NCBI RefSeq assembly: GCF_011320095.1
Contig: NZ_JAANOY010000010.1
Span: 1 to 64,000, forward strand
Reading direction: 5' to 3'
DNA: 64,000 nucleotides
Source of the DNA: Cognatiluteimonas telluris
GTDB taxonomy: Bacteria > Pseudomonadota > Gammaproteobacteria > Xanthomonadales > Xanthomonadaceae
Shown in pieces: positions 54,559-62,668 of the stretch. Below the pieces are notes generated by a model. That model had not been told where the DNA came from. It worked only from the letters and a program-made list of their open reading frames with translations, and searched no databases. The number at the start of each line of letters is the position of its first letter. Within the stretch, counting starts at the first letter, position 1. Made by a program: the position numbers and the translations under genes.

Positions 54559-55107
54559 TCACCTGGCCGCGCTGGCGGGGCTGCCGTCGGGGTTGTGATC
54601 GATCATCCACAGCCCGGCCCAGAGCTTGAGGTCGACCTCGAAGCCCTCGCGGGCCCGTTCCATCAGCCAGGCAGGCGCCTCCGGGCGCGGGATGGCATGG
54701 ACGACGATGTCCTCGCCATCGACGCCGCCACCGTCGCCGACGCGGGTCAGGCCGGTGGCGCGGCAGAAGGCGATCCGCTCGCTGCTCATGCCTGACGAGG
54801 TCGGACCGGTCAGCAGCACCACGACCTTGTCCGCCTTCCAGCCGGTTTCCTCGACCAGCTCGCGCTGGGCGGCGCTTTCCAGGGTGTCGTGCGCGTGGTC
54901 GTCGCCGACCAGGCCCGCCGGCATCTCGATCGTGCGCGCATCCAGCGGTACCCGGTACTGCTCGACGAACAGCACCCGATCGTCCGGCGTGACGGCGATG
55001 ATGATCACCGCCATGCCGTCGGCGTGCGTGCGCTGGACGTACTCCCACTGCCCGCGCACGACCATGCGCAGGTAGCGGCCTTCGTAGACGGTGCGTGGCT
55101 GGTCCAT
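54559..55107 (-). CDS. Nudix hydrolase (ADP-ribose pyrophosphatase-like)
   Basis: A 182-residue Nudix enzyme. The Nudix box reads G-x5-D-x7-RELVEETG (ending QRELVEETGW), with the first acidic residue Asp instead of Glu. The preceding EMPAGLVGDD and the following LTGPTSSGMSSERIAF match the NudF/NudE-like group that splits ADP-ribose or other ADP-sugars. GGGAGG lies ahead of the ATG at 55107; the frame continues upstream but without conservation. It is downstream of the exonuclease gene on the same strand. The 121-base gap before pip ends holds nothing clear. Confidence 0.9.
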   Translation of the reverse strand: MDQPRTVYEGRYLRMVVRGQWEYVQRTHADGMAVIIIAVTPDDRVLFVEQYRVPLDARTIEMPAGLVGDDHAHDTLESAAQRELVEETGWKADKVVVLLTGPTSSGMSSERIAFCRATGLTRVGDGGGVDGEDIVVHAIPRPEAPAWLMERAREGFEVDLKLWAGLWMIDHNPDGSPASAAR

Positions 55108-55183
55108 GTCGCCTCCCTGCGTGATCGTAGCCAACGTGGGTGATCGTTCCGTCAGCGGAGCCGATGTGTCGCGGCGCGTTGCC

Positions 55184-56122
55184 TCAGGCGGGCGCGAAGG
55201 CCAGGCCACAGGCTTCGTGCAGGCGCCGCCGCGTCAAGGGGCCAAAACCCAGGCGATCGCACAGCTCCAGAAGCGTCGGCGCATCGGCGTCGCTGCGGCG
55301 GAAATCGCCCGCCGCCTGCAGCGGCGCATCCAGCGCGATCGTCGACAGCTGCCGGCACAGCAGCGCCTGCTCGCGGTGCAGGCGCAGTTTCGCCGCCGCC
55401 TGCGCCGCGCCGCGGAAGCGCAGGAACGGCACCTCGTCGATGCGCGCCAGCAAACCGTCGAGGCTTTCGAAATGCGCCAGCAGCACGGCCGCGGTCTTGG
55501 CGCCGATGCCGGGCACGCCTGGGATGTTGTCGACCGCATCGCCGCACAGCGCGAGGTAATCGGCGATCTGGTGCGCGTGCACCCCGTGGCGCGCCTTGAC
55601 CCCGGCCGCACCCCAGCGCACGCCGCGTGCGTAATCCCATTGCTCGTCGATCGCGCCCAGCAGCTGCGACAGGTCCTTGTCGGCCGAGACGATCAGCCCG
55701 CGGAAGCCGCGCGCGCGCGCGTCATGCAGCGCGCTGCCGATCAGGTCGTCGGCTTCGTATTCGCGGTGGGCCAGCACTACCAGCCCGAGCGCCAGGCACA
55801 GGGCCTTGCAGTGGCCGAACTGGCGCCGCAGCTGTTCCGGCGCCGGGTCGCGGTTGGCCTTGTACGCCGGATACAGCGCGTTGCGGAAGCAACTGTCCAG
55901 CGCTTCGTCGAAGGCGATGGCGATGTGCCGCGGGCGTTCGCGCTCCAGCAGCTCCAGCAGGAAGCGCGCGAAACCGTGCACGGCGTTGGTCGGCCAGCCA
56001 TCGGCGTCGCGGAAGTCGTCCGGCATCGAATGCCAGGCGCGGAAGACATACAGGCTGGCATCGACCAGATAGAGCGTCGGTACGGCGGCAGGGGCGCCGG
56101 GCGGCGCCGGATCGAAGGTCAT
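55184..56122 (-). CDS. 5'-3' exonuclease of the Xni/FEN family
   Basis: A 312-residue flap endonuclease-like protein resembling the 5' nuclease domain of DNA polymerase I. Active-site acids: Asp in LVDASLYVFRAWH, AFDEALDSCF...YKANRD, EYEADDLIG, VSADKDLSQLL. The DNA-binding helix-hairpin-helix is GDAVDNIPGVPGIGAKTAAVLL. As a stand-alone protein without a polymerase it fits YpcP/Xni. Its ATG overlaps the nitroreductase stop (ATGA), so it is coupled to that gene. Confidence 0.92.
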   Translation of the reverse strand: MTFDPAPPGAPAAVPTLYLVDASLYVFRAWHSMPDDFRDADGWPTNAVHGFARFLLELLERERPRHIAIAFDEALDSCFRNALYPAYKANRDPAPEQLRRQFGHCKALCLALGLVVLAHREYEADDLIGSALHDARARGFRGLIVSADKDLSQLLGAIDEQWDYARGVRWGAAGVKARHGVHAHQIADYLALCGDAVDNIPGVPGIGAKTAAVLLAHFESLDGLLARIDEVPFLRFRGAAQAAAKLRLHREQALLCRQLSTIALDAPLQAAGDFRRSDADAPTLLELCDRLGFGPLTRRRLHEACGLAFAPA

Positions 56123-56691
56123 TGCGGGGTCCAGTCGCTGAGCAGGGCGCGCGGGTCGGGACGTTCGCGCTCCGGTGCCTGGAGCTGCGGGGTGCCGATG
56201 TGGATGAAGCCGACGATTTTTTCCTGCGCGTCGACGCCGAGGATGCCATGCACGACCGGATCGTAGGCCGGCCAGCCGGTCAGCCACTGCGCCCCGAAGC
56301 CAGCCGCCTGTGCCGCCTGCAGCAGTGCGAAACAAACGCAGGAGGCCGATGAAAACCGTTCGGATGCCGGGATCTTGTCGTCGGGTCCCAGCTTGGCAAC
56401 CACCGCGATCACCAATGGTGCGTGTGAAAAACGAAGTCGATCCTTGTCCACTTCCGCCGCGCTGGCATCAGGATTGCGCTGCACCGCGCGCGTCGCCAGG
56501 ACGGTTCCCAGCGCGCCGCGTGCCTCGCCGGCGATGCGCAGCATGCGGAACGGCACCCGCTTGCCGTGGTCCGGCACGCGCACCGCGGCCGCAAGCATCC
56601 GCAGAAGGGTCGGTTCGTCGGGACCCGGGGCGGCAAGCTGCCGGGCGGGGGTGGAGCGCCTGGAGTCCAGGCAGGCGAAGCGATCGGTCAT
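56119..56691 (-). CDS. Nitroreductase family protein (YdjA-like)
   Basis: A 190-residue FMN-dependent oxidoreductase of the minimal nitroreductase group. Visible: RRSTPARQL near 11-19, an FMN-binding PFRMLRIAGEARGALG, SSASCVCFALLQAAQAAGFGAQW near 113-135, and the C-terminal GFIHIGTP. It resembles E. coli YdjA (183 residues). The physiological substrate is unknown. First gene of a three-gene minus-strand operon with the exonuclease and Nudix hydrolase. Divergent from the DUF1631 gene with 149 bases between. Confidence 0.9.
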   Translation of the reverse strand: MTDRFACLDSRRSTPARQLAAPGPDEPTLLRMLAAAVRVPDHGKRVPFRMLRIAGEARGALGTVLATRAVQRNPDASAAEVDKDRLRFSHAPLVIAVVAKLGPDDKIPASERFSSASCVCFALLQAAQAAGFGAQWLTGWPAYDPVVHGILGVDAQEKIVGFIHIGTPQLQAPERERPDPRALLSDWTPQ

Positions 56692-56840
56692 GGGCAGTAC
56701 GGGTCCGGATGGCCGGCCGGCCGTTGGAGCGGGAATGGGAATCGCATCACAGAACCCGAATCGGGCGGTGGACGGTGCCTATGGTGACACTATGCTCGCC
56801 CTCAGCGATCCGGTGCCCCCGCACTGACGCGAGGTGACCA

Positions 56841-59048
56841 ATGCTGACCAACTCTTTCACTTCCACGGCCGGAACTGACCCTGTGCGGCTGCTGGACGAA
56901 CTCAAGCGCGTCTCTGTCGAACTCCTGGGCCCGATTCCGGGTGGCCTGTTCCGGCCGCTGGAAGAGCACCTGCAGGACAAATTGCAGCTGGCCGACAGCC
57001 AGGCCCAGCGCAAGGACCTGGTGGGCCTGCTGTCGATGCGCCAGCGCAGCGCCAGCATGCAGATGCGCTACCGCGAATTGATCGCGCGCAATTTCGACGA
57101 TTTCCAGGGCCGGCCGGCCCTGTCGCGCAGCGGGATGGTGCTGGGCCTGGTGGGTGAGGACGAGCTCGGCTTCCACCTGGCCGGGCAGCGGCTGGCCGAA
57201 TCGATCGCACGCCGCTACCAGGCGCCACTGGAGCTGCTCGACGCCCGTTTCGAGGCGTTGTCGCAGGCGATCGGCACTCCCGTCAGCACCAACCCGGTCG
57301 GCGCGGTGCGCCTGGCCGGCGCCTTCGTGCGCACGTTCAACGACAGCGACATGTCGCAGACGCTGCAGCCGCTGCTGGTGCGGCAGTACGAGCACGAATT
57401 GTCCAAGGTCCTCGGCGACCTGTACGGGCGCTTGAACAGCGAGTTGGTCGCGAATGGATTCCATGGCGGCCGTCGCCTTGAATCCGCACCACGGCCGGCC
57501 CCGCGCCCCGCGGGACCGGTCGCGGCTCCGGCGACGCCACCGGCGGCCGAGGCCCCGGCGCGCGATCGTATTGCCCAGGCACCGTCGGGCGCCGACCTGT
57601 TCCGGGTGTCGGCCGAAGCGCGGGTCCAGCACCAGCGCCTGCGCGACATGCTGCATGCCTGGCGCCAGCAGCAGCACGATCCGGCAAGTGCCGGTGACGG
57701 CACGGCCCCTGGCGCGATGCCGATGCAGGAGCGGAGGGAGTTGTGCACGCGCGAACTCAATACGGTCACCTCGTTGCTGCAGCGTGACAACGTCAAATCC
57801 TTCCAGGCCGCATTGTCCGGCCGCGGCCAGCTCAATGCCGCGATCCGGGTGCAATTGCTGGAGGGAGCGCGCAGCCTCGGCCTGGATCCCGGAGAGATCC
57901 GCCTTGGCGAGCACGAGGAAGACGCGATCGACATGGTCGGCCTGATGTTCGAATCGCTTCTCGAGACCCACGCCCTGGTCGGGCCGGCGCGCGGGTTGTT
58001 CGCGCGCCTGGTCATGGCCTACGTGCGCGTCGCCATCAACGACGAAAACCTGTTCGTGCGCCCCGACCATCCCGCGCGTCGGCTGCTGGATGCGCTGACG
58101 CTCAGTTGCGAAAGCAATGATGGCGGCTCGCCACAGGAGCGCGCGCTGCTCGAACGCGCCAATGCCGCGGTCGGCCGCGTGGTCGCCGAATACAACGAGG
58201 ACCTCGCGATCTTCGAACTGGCGACGAACGAATTGCAGGAGTTGCTGCAGCAGCAGAATCGCCGGGCCGAAATCGTCGAACGACGCTCGGCCGAAACCGT
58301 GCATGGGCGCGAGCGCTTGTTGCAGGCCCGGTTGCAGGCAGCGTCGGCGCTGGCGCAGCGCATCGCCGCCCGGCCGTTGACGCCGGTGACGGCGCAGTTC
58401 CTGGAGCAACACTGGCAGCATCACCTCGTACAGGTGCTGCTGCGCGACGGCCAGGGATCGGATCGTTGCAAGCATGTGCTGGCGCTGGCCGATGATCTGG
58501 TCGCGGTCGACGAAGCAGCGGCGCGTGGCGATGGCCGTGAGGTTGCCGAGAGGGTGCTCGGACTGCATGCCGGCCTGATCGAGTGCCTGTCCAGCTCGGG
58601 GCTCGACGACCAGGTCGCGGGCGAGTGGATGGCCGGCATGGCGCGCGCCATGGCGTTCCCGGACGTGTCGCGCGACGTGCGTCCGCTTCCGGCGATGGCG
58701 CAACTGTCCGACGATGGCGACGACACGAGGCTGCTGTCGGTGGTCGATGGGCATGGCGTCCTGGATTTCGACCCGCAGGTCGCCCAGCGCATCGCCTCTC
58801 TGCCCACCGGCAGCTGGATGCGCCTGGTCGGCGAGGAGGGCGAGGAAGGCTCGGTCAAGATCGCGTGGGTCAGTCCCTTGACCTCCCGGCTGCTGCTGGT
58901 CAATCGCCGCGGCCTGCGCAAGCTCGTCGCCTCGCCGCAGCAGCTGGCCGCGTTGGCCAAGGCCGGCAAGCTGGTGGAGGAGTCGGCGAGCCTGCCCTTC
59001 GACGAAGCCATGCGCCAGGTGCGCGTGAAGTTGAGCAAGGCGGCCTGA
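56841..59048 (+). CDS. DUF1631 domain protein
   Basis: A 735-residue soluble protein of the DUF1631 family, restricted mainly to proteobacteria and often thought to bind cyclic di-GMP. Helical N-terminal and central regions (RMRYRELIARNFDD, HGGRRLESAP) are separated by a Pro/Ala-rich linker near residues 220-245. The C-terminal part (about 615-725) looks PilZ-like, with GSWMRLVGEEGEEGSVKIAW, LLLVNRRGLRKLV and ending AMRQVRVKLSKAA. No signal peptide. GGAG-type site: GAGGTGACC before ATG. Function unknown. Confidence 0.9.
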   Translation: MLTNSFTSTAGTDPVRLLDELKRVSVELLGPIPGGLFRPLEEHLQDKLQLADSQAQRKDLVGLLSMRQRSASMQMRYRELIARNFDDFQGRPALSRSGMVLGLVGEDELGFHLAGQRLAESIARRYQAPLELLDARFEALSQAIGTPVSTNPVGAVRLAGAFVRTFNDSDMSQTLQPLLVRQYEHELSKVLGDLYGRLNSELVANGFHGGRRLESAPRPAPRPAGPVAAPATPPAAEAPARDRIAQAPSGADLFRVSAEARVQHQRLRDMLHAWRQQQHDPASAGDGTAPGAMPMQERRELCTRELNTVTSLLQRDNVKSFQAALSGRGQLNAAIRVQLLEGARSLGLDPGEIRLGEHEEDAIDMVGLMFESLLETHALVGPARGLFARLVMAYVRVAINDENLFVRPDHPARRLLDALTLSCESNDGGSPQERALLERANAAVGRVVAEYNEDLAIFELATNELQELLQQQNRRAEIVERRSAETVHGRERLLQARLQAASALAQRIAARPLTPVTAQFLEQHWQHHLVQVLLRDGQGSDRCKHVLALADDLVAVDEAAARGDGREVAERVLGLHAGLIECLSSSGLDDQVAGEWMAGMARAMAFPDVSRDVRPLPAMAQLSDDGDDTRLLSVVDGHGVLDFDPQVAQRIASLPTGSWMRLVGEEGEEGSVKIAWVSPLTSRLLLVNRRGLRKLVASPQQLAALAKAGKLVEESASLPFDEAMRQVRVKLSKAA

Positions 59049-59148
59049 GCCGATCCCGCGGACGGGCCTCGCTGCGCGCGAGGTCCGCCCCTGCGCGCCG
59101 ATTGCCGGCATTCGCTAGGATGCCGCATCGGCAGCGATGGAGCGGGGC

Positions 59149-60279
59149 ATGACGGCAGCAGCGGTGATCGGATGCGCGCGCGAAACCGCGCCCGGCGAGC
59201 GGCGCGTGGCGTTGACGCCGGAAACGTGCCGCAAGCTCATCGCACTGGGTGTCCAGGTGCGCGTCGAGCGAGGACTCGGCGAGCGCGCCTACCTTGCCGA
59301 CGAGTCTTACGTGGACGCGGGCGCGCAACTCGTCGACGACGCCAGCGTGGCCGGTGATGCCGACGTTGTCGTCTGCGTGCAAGCTCCCCTGCCGCAGGCG
59401 ATTGCGGCGATGAAACCCGGCGCCTGCCTGGTCGGACTGCTGCAGCCCGAGGCCGATCCCACGCGCGCGGACGCATTGCGTTCGCGGGGAATCGTGGCAT
59501 TTCCGCTCGAACGATTGCCGCGGACGACCCGCGCGCAGGCCATGGACGTGCTCAGTTCACAGGCGGGCATGGCGGGCTACAAGGCGGTGCTGATCGCCGC
59601 GCAACTGGCCCCGCGCTTTTTTCCCATGCTCACCACGGCCGCCGGCACCATCCGCCCGTCCAGGGTGCTCGTGGTGGGCGCGGGCGTCGCCGGCCTGCAG
59701 GCCATCGCAACCGCGCGGCGCCTGGGTGCGCAGGTTGAAGGCTTCGACGTGCGACCGGAGACCCGCGAGCAGATCGAATCGCTGGGCGGGAAGTTCCTCG
59801 ATCTGGGTGTGTCCGCGGCCGGCGAAGGCGGCTACGCGCGCGCGCTCACCGACGAGGAACGCGCCGAGCAGCAACGCCGCCTGGGAGAACACCTCAAGGC
59901 GATCGATGTCGTTGTGTGCACTGCGGCCGTACCCGGTCGACCAGCGCCCCGGATCATCAGCGCCCAGATGGTTGCCGGCATGAAACCAGGCAGCGTGATC
60001 GTCGACCTTGCGGCCGAAACCGGCGGCAACTGCGTCCTGACCCAACCCGGGCAGACGATCGAGGACGCTGGCGTCATCGTGGCCGGCCCGCTGGACCTGG
60101 CCAGCATGGGCGCGCTGCATGCCAGCGAGATGTACGCGCGCAACGTGCTGAATTTCGTCACGTTGCTGCTCGCCAATGGCGTGCTCCGGCTGGACTGGAA
60201 CGACGAACTGCTGGCCAGGACGGCATGGCCGCAAGCGCCAGCCGCGGCCCGGGTTGCCATGGCCCCGCCCGCCCTGTAA
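59149..60279 (+). CDS. pntAA: NAD(P) transhydrogenase subunit alpha, part 1
   Basis: The soluble NAD-binding domain of the membrane proton-translocating transhydrogenase, which makes NADPH from NADH. The 376 residues resemble PntA domain I: ARETAPGERRVALTPETCRK, DVLSSQAGMAGYKAVLIAA, Rossmann VLVVGAGVAGLQAIATARRLGA and SVIVDLAAETGGNCVLTQPG. I choose the ATG at 59149 because GGAG lies six bases before it; 59137 is also possible. Its partners pntAB and pntB lie 2 kb downstream on the same strand, beyond an opposite-strand sigma-factor cluster. Confidence 0.95.
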   Translation: MTAAAVIGCARETAPGERRVALTPETCRKLIALGVQVRVERGLGERAYLADESYVDAGAQLVDDASVAGDADVVVCVQAPLPQAIAAMKPGACLVGLLQPEADPTRADALRSRGIVAFPLERLPRTTRAQAMDVLSSQAGMAGYKAVLIAAQLAPRFFPMLTTAAGTIRPSRVLVVGAGVAGLQAIATARRLGAQVEGFDVRPETREQIESLGGKFLDLGVSAAGEGGYARALTDEERAEQQRRLGEHLKAIDVVVCTAAVPGRPAPRIISAQMVAGMKPGSVIVDLAAETGGNCVLTQPGQTIEDAGVIVAGPLDLASMGALHASEMYARNVLNFVTLLLANGVLRLDWNDELLARTAWPQAPAAARVAMAPPAL

Positions 60280-60297
60280 CCGACGCCGCTCCCGCCG

Positions 60298-60711
60298 CTA
60301 GTCGGCGGTCGGCCGGTTGGCGCGGACCCAGTCGCGCCGTTGCTGCGGCGTCATCGCCCGCCACTTCCCCCGCAGCGCCTGGCGCTGGTCCGGCGTCATC
60401 GTGCGCATCTTGTGGAACAGGGCGCGCATCGCATCGCGCTGCTCCGGCGCCATGTGCTCCCAGCGACCCATTCCGCGACGCATTCGTGCACGCTGGTCGG
60501 GACTGAGCTGCTGCCAGCGCAGGGCATGCTCGAACAGGCGCACGCGCAGTTGCGGATCGGCGTTCCAGCGTTCGCGGATCGGCGCGATGACTACTTCGCG
60601 CTGCGCCGGCGTCAGCTGGTCCCAGGCGGGCAGCGATCCGGGGCTTCCGGTGCACCACGCTGGCGCGGTGGCGAGGGTGAGCAGGCAGGACAGCAGCAGC
60701 TGGGATTTCAT
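60298..60711 (-). CDS. DUF3106 exported protein
   Basis: A 137-residue exported protein: signal peptide (LLLSCLLTLATAPAWC), then repeated helical units of the DUF3106 type, each with L-T-P-x-Q-R / L-S-P-D-Q-R or M-T-P-D-Q-R turns (WDQLTPAQREVV, WQQLSPDQRARM, MTPDQRQALRGKW, MTPQQRRDW). The unit rhythm is close to 25 residues. It lies 3 bases after the preceding membrane gene and so belongs to the sigma-factor operon. Role unknown. Confidence 0.9.
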   Translation of the reverse strand: MKSQLLLSCLLTLATAPAWCTGSPGSLPAWDQLTPAQREVVIAPIRERWNADPQLRVRLFEHALRWQQLSPDQRARMRRGMGRWEHMAPEQRDAMRALFHKMRTMTPDQRQALRGKWRAMTPQQRRDWVRANRPTAD

Positions 60712-60714
60712 CGC

Positions 60715-61152
60715 TTACTCCGCAAGCAGGGCGCGCGCATCGTCGGTGGCGAGCCAGAGGTAAAGGTCCGGTGGTTCGTCGAGGCTGGCAAGCATTGAGC
60801 TGTTGTCGGGCATCGGATTGCTGTTGGGCGGGGCGCTCACGACATGGGCATCGGCGGCACTATCCCGTCTTGGCTGCCAGGGCAGCCCCGCCACGGCGAC
60901 GAGCGCCAGCGCACAGGTCGCCGCCAACCCCCAGGCCGGTCCCCTGCCGCGCCACGCGCGCGCGCGCGGCGAAACCACGGCAAGTAGGCGCTGCCGCAGT
61001 TGCGCCCGGGTACGCGCCGACAGTTGCGCGACCGCCTGGCGATGGCACTGCGCCAGTTGCCGGTCGAAGTCGTCGTCGGTTGATGGATGGATGCCGATAC
61101 CATCGGCCGCATCGGGACCATGCGCCGATGGGATGCCGGGGGGGCGTGTCAT
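60715..61152 (-). CDS. Membrane protein downstream of a sigma factor (DUF3619/anti-sigma-like)
   Basis: A 145-residue protein with one membrane helix (WGLAATCALALVAVAGLPW). An N-terminal cytoplasmic helix-rich part has DDDFDRQLAQCHRQAVAQLS, and a C-terminal periplasmic part ends LYLWLATDDARALLAE. The order sigma factor, small membrane protein, DUF3106 matches the beta/gammaproteobacterial DUF3619 arrangement and suggests an anti-sigma or membrane-anchored regulator. Its ATG overlaps the sigma gene stop (ATGA). Confidence 0.78.
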   Translation of the reverse strand: MTRPPGIPSAHGPDAADGIGIHPSTDDDFDRQLAQCHRQAVAQLSARTRAQLRQRLLAVVSPRARAWRGRGPAWGLAATCALALVAVAGLPWQPRRDSAADAHVVSAPPNSNPMPDNSSMLASLDEPPDLYLWLATDDARALLAE

Positions 61153-61697
61153 TGGAATTCCTCCAGTTGCCGCCGCAGCGCCTCGCGCGCGCGCGACAGG
61201 TGGGTTTTCACCGAGCCTTCGCTGCAGCCCATCGCGCGCGCCGTATCGGCGACATCCAGTTCCTCCAGCACGCGCAGGCCGAAGGCCTCGCGCTGGCGGC
61301 GGGGCAAGGCGGCCAGCGCATCGGCCAGGCGGGTGTACGCCTGGCGTTGGTCGTGTTGGCGGGCGGGATCTGGCGACCCATCGGCCCAGTCGATGTCGCG
61401 GTCCCCATCGCGATCGGATGCGCCCTGCAACCAACGCAACCGGAACGAGCGACGCCGCTGCAGGTCGACGATGCGCCGGCGCAGGATGCTCCAGAACAAA
61501 GGCGTCCACTCATCCGGCGCGCGCTCTCGATAGCCGAGCATGCGGATCATTGCGTCCTGCACCGCGTCCAGCGCGTCATCGCGATGGCGCAAGCCCAGTT
61601 CGGCGAAACGGAACGCGCGCGCGCTGATGTCGGCGAGGAACCGTTCCAGCGTGACCGGTGCGTCGGGTCGAATCGCCGCGAGGGCAACCGCGTCCAT
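61149..61697 (-). CDS. ECF-like RNA polymerase sigma factor
   Basis: A 182-residue sigma-70 family (ECF/RpoE type) protein. Region 2 is FRFAELGLRHRDDALDAVQDAMIRML with the RMLGYRERAPDEWTPLFWSI core; region 4 is LPRRQREAFGLRVLEELDVADTARAMGCSEGSVKTHLSRAREALRRQ in separate 20-residue parts, i.e. a helix-turn-helix from about residue 133 to 178. I start at the ATG at 61697; a GTG at 61793 would add 32 non-conserved residues. It is coupled (ATGA) to the membrane gene that follows. Confidence 0.88.
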   Translation of the reverse strand: MDAVALAAIRPDAPVTLERFLADISARAFRFAELGLRHRDDALDAVQDAMIRMLGYRERAPDEWTPLFWSILRRRIVDLQRRRSFRLRWLQGASDRDGDRDIDWADGSPDPARQHDQRQAYTRLADALAALPRRQREAFGLRVLEELDVADTARAMGCSEGSVKTHLSRAREALRRQLEEFQ

Positions 61698-61812
61698 TGC
61701 AGCCGATCCCGCTGCCGGGCGCGCGGGGACCACGGCATCGATGGCCTTCCGCCGAGGCGGCTCGATGCAGGCAGGATCGACATCGGTGCGCACGCGTCGA
61801 GCTTACGCGCGC

Positions 61813-62226
61813 TCAGTGCCGACGGTCCCAGCGGCGCTCACGGCGCTGGCCCTCCCGATCCAGGCGTCGATCGATGCGGTCGCCACGTGCGGCCAGTCGA
61901 TGCTCGGCGTGTTGGCCGCGACGGTCGTAGCGGCGATCGACCCGGCGGCCTTCGCGCTGCAGCCGGTCGGCGCGACGGGCGTGGCCGAGCGCGGCCTGGT
62001 GCGCCGCGCGTTGGTCCAGGTGCGCCTGGATGTGGTCGCCACGACGGTCCATCCGCTGCCCGATGCGCGCGCCGCGGTGGTCCAGGCGGTGCTCGATCCG
62101 GTCGCCGCGTCGATCCAGGCGCTGTTCGACGCGGTCGCCGCGATCCATCGCGGCGGCGCCGCCGCTGGCCAGCAGGGTCATCGCGGCCAGGGCGGCGGTC
62201 AATGTGGTGGTGGCAAGTCGATTCAT
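61813..62226 (-). CDS. Exported Arg/Asp-rich repeat protein
   Basis: A 137-residue protein: signal peptide to about Ala27, then a strongly charged chain made of degenerate repeats with DRRGDRIEHRLDHRG-type units (also DRRGDHIQAHLDQ, DRRYDRRGQHAEHRL and ARGDRIDRRLD). No hydrophobic core, so likely extended helix or disordered, Arg/Asp/His-rich. It lies 115 bases upstream of the sigma factor, same strand, as the first gene of the cluster and may be its target or a sensed partner. Function unknown. Confidence 0.77.
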   Translation of the reverse strand: MNRLATTTLTAALAAMTLLASGGAAAMDRGDRVEQRLDRRGDRIEHRLDHRGARIGQRMDRRGDHIQAHLDQRAAHQAALGHARRADRLQREGRRVDRRYDRRGQHAEHRLAARGDRIDRRLDREGQRRERRWDRRH

Positions 62227-62350
62227 GGGGGCTCCCTCGCAGGGCCAATCCTGCAGGGCATCAAACGTCCGCGCCTGCGCGCGGTTGACCACCGCGGCGA
62301 TGGATTCAGGCCACGGTTATGATGCGGCGGACTCGGGCGGGGGCATTGCC

Positions 62351-62668
62351 ATGGCGGACGGCTTCATCGCGATCTACATCTTCATGCTGGCGGCCATCGC
62401 CGGCCACGTGATCATTTCCCGCGTGCCGGTGATCCTGCACACGCCGCTGATGTCGGGCAGCAACTTCATCCATGGCATCGTGCTGATCGGCGCCATGGTC
62501 GTGCTTGGGCACGCCGACACCCCGCTGGAGAAGGTGATCGGCTTCGTCGCCGTGCTGCTCGGCGCCGGCAATGCCGCCGGGGGCTATGTCGTCACCGAAC
62601 GCATGCTCGACATGTTCAAGCCGTCGGCCAGGCGCGAGCGGCCGGGCGATGGCGGGGCCGGCGCATGA
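62351..62668 (+). CDS. pntAB: NAD(P) transhydrogenase subunit alpha, part 2
   Basis: A 105-residue membrane subunit, the small membrane domain of the alpha chain in split transhydrogenases. Three helices are evident (FIAIYIFMLAAIAGHVIISR, IHGIVLIGAMVVLGH, VIGFVAVLLGAGNAAGGYVV), with the conserved TPLMSGSNFIHGI. It is followed by pntB (ATGA overlap). The frame is open upstream but only from 62351 is it family-like. Confidence 0.95.
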   Translation: MADGFIAIYIFMLAAIAGHVIISRVPVILHTPLMSGSNFIHGIVLIGAMVVLGHADTPLEKVIGFVAVLLGAGNAAGGYVVTERMLDMFKPSARRERPGDGGAGA

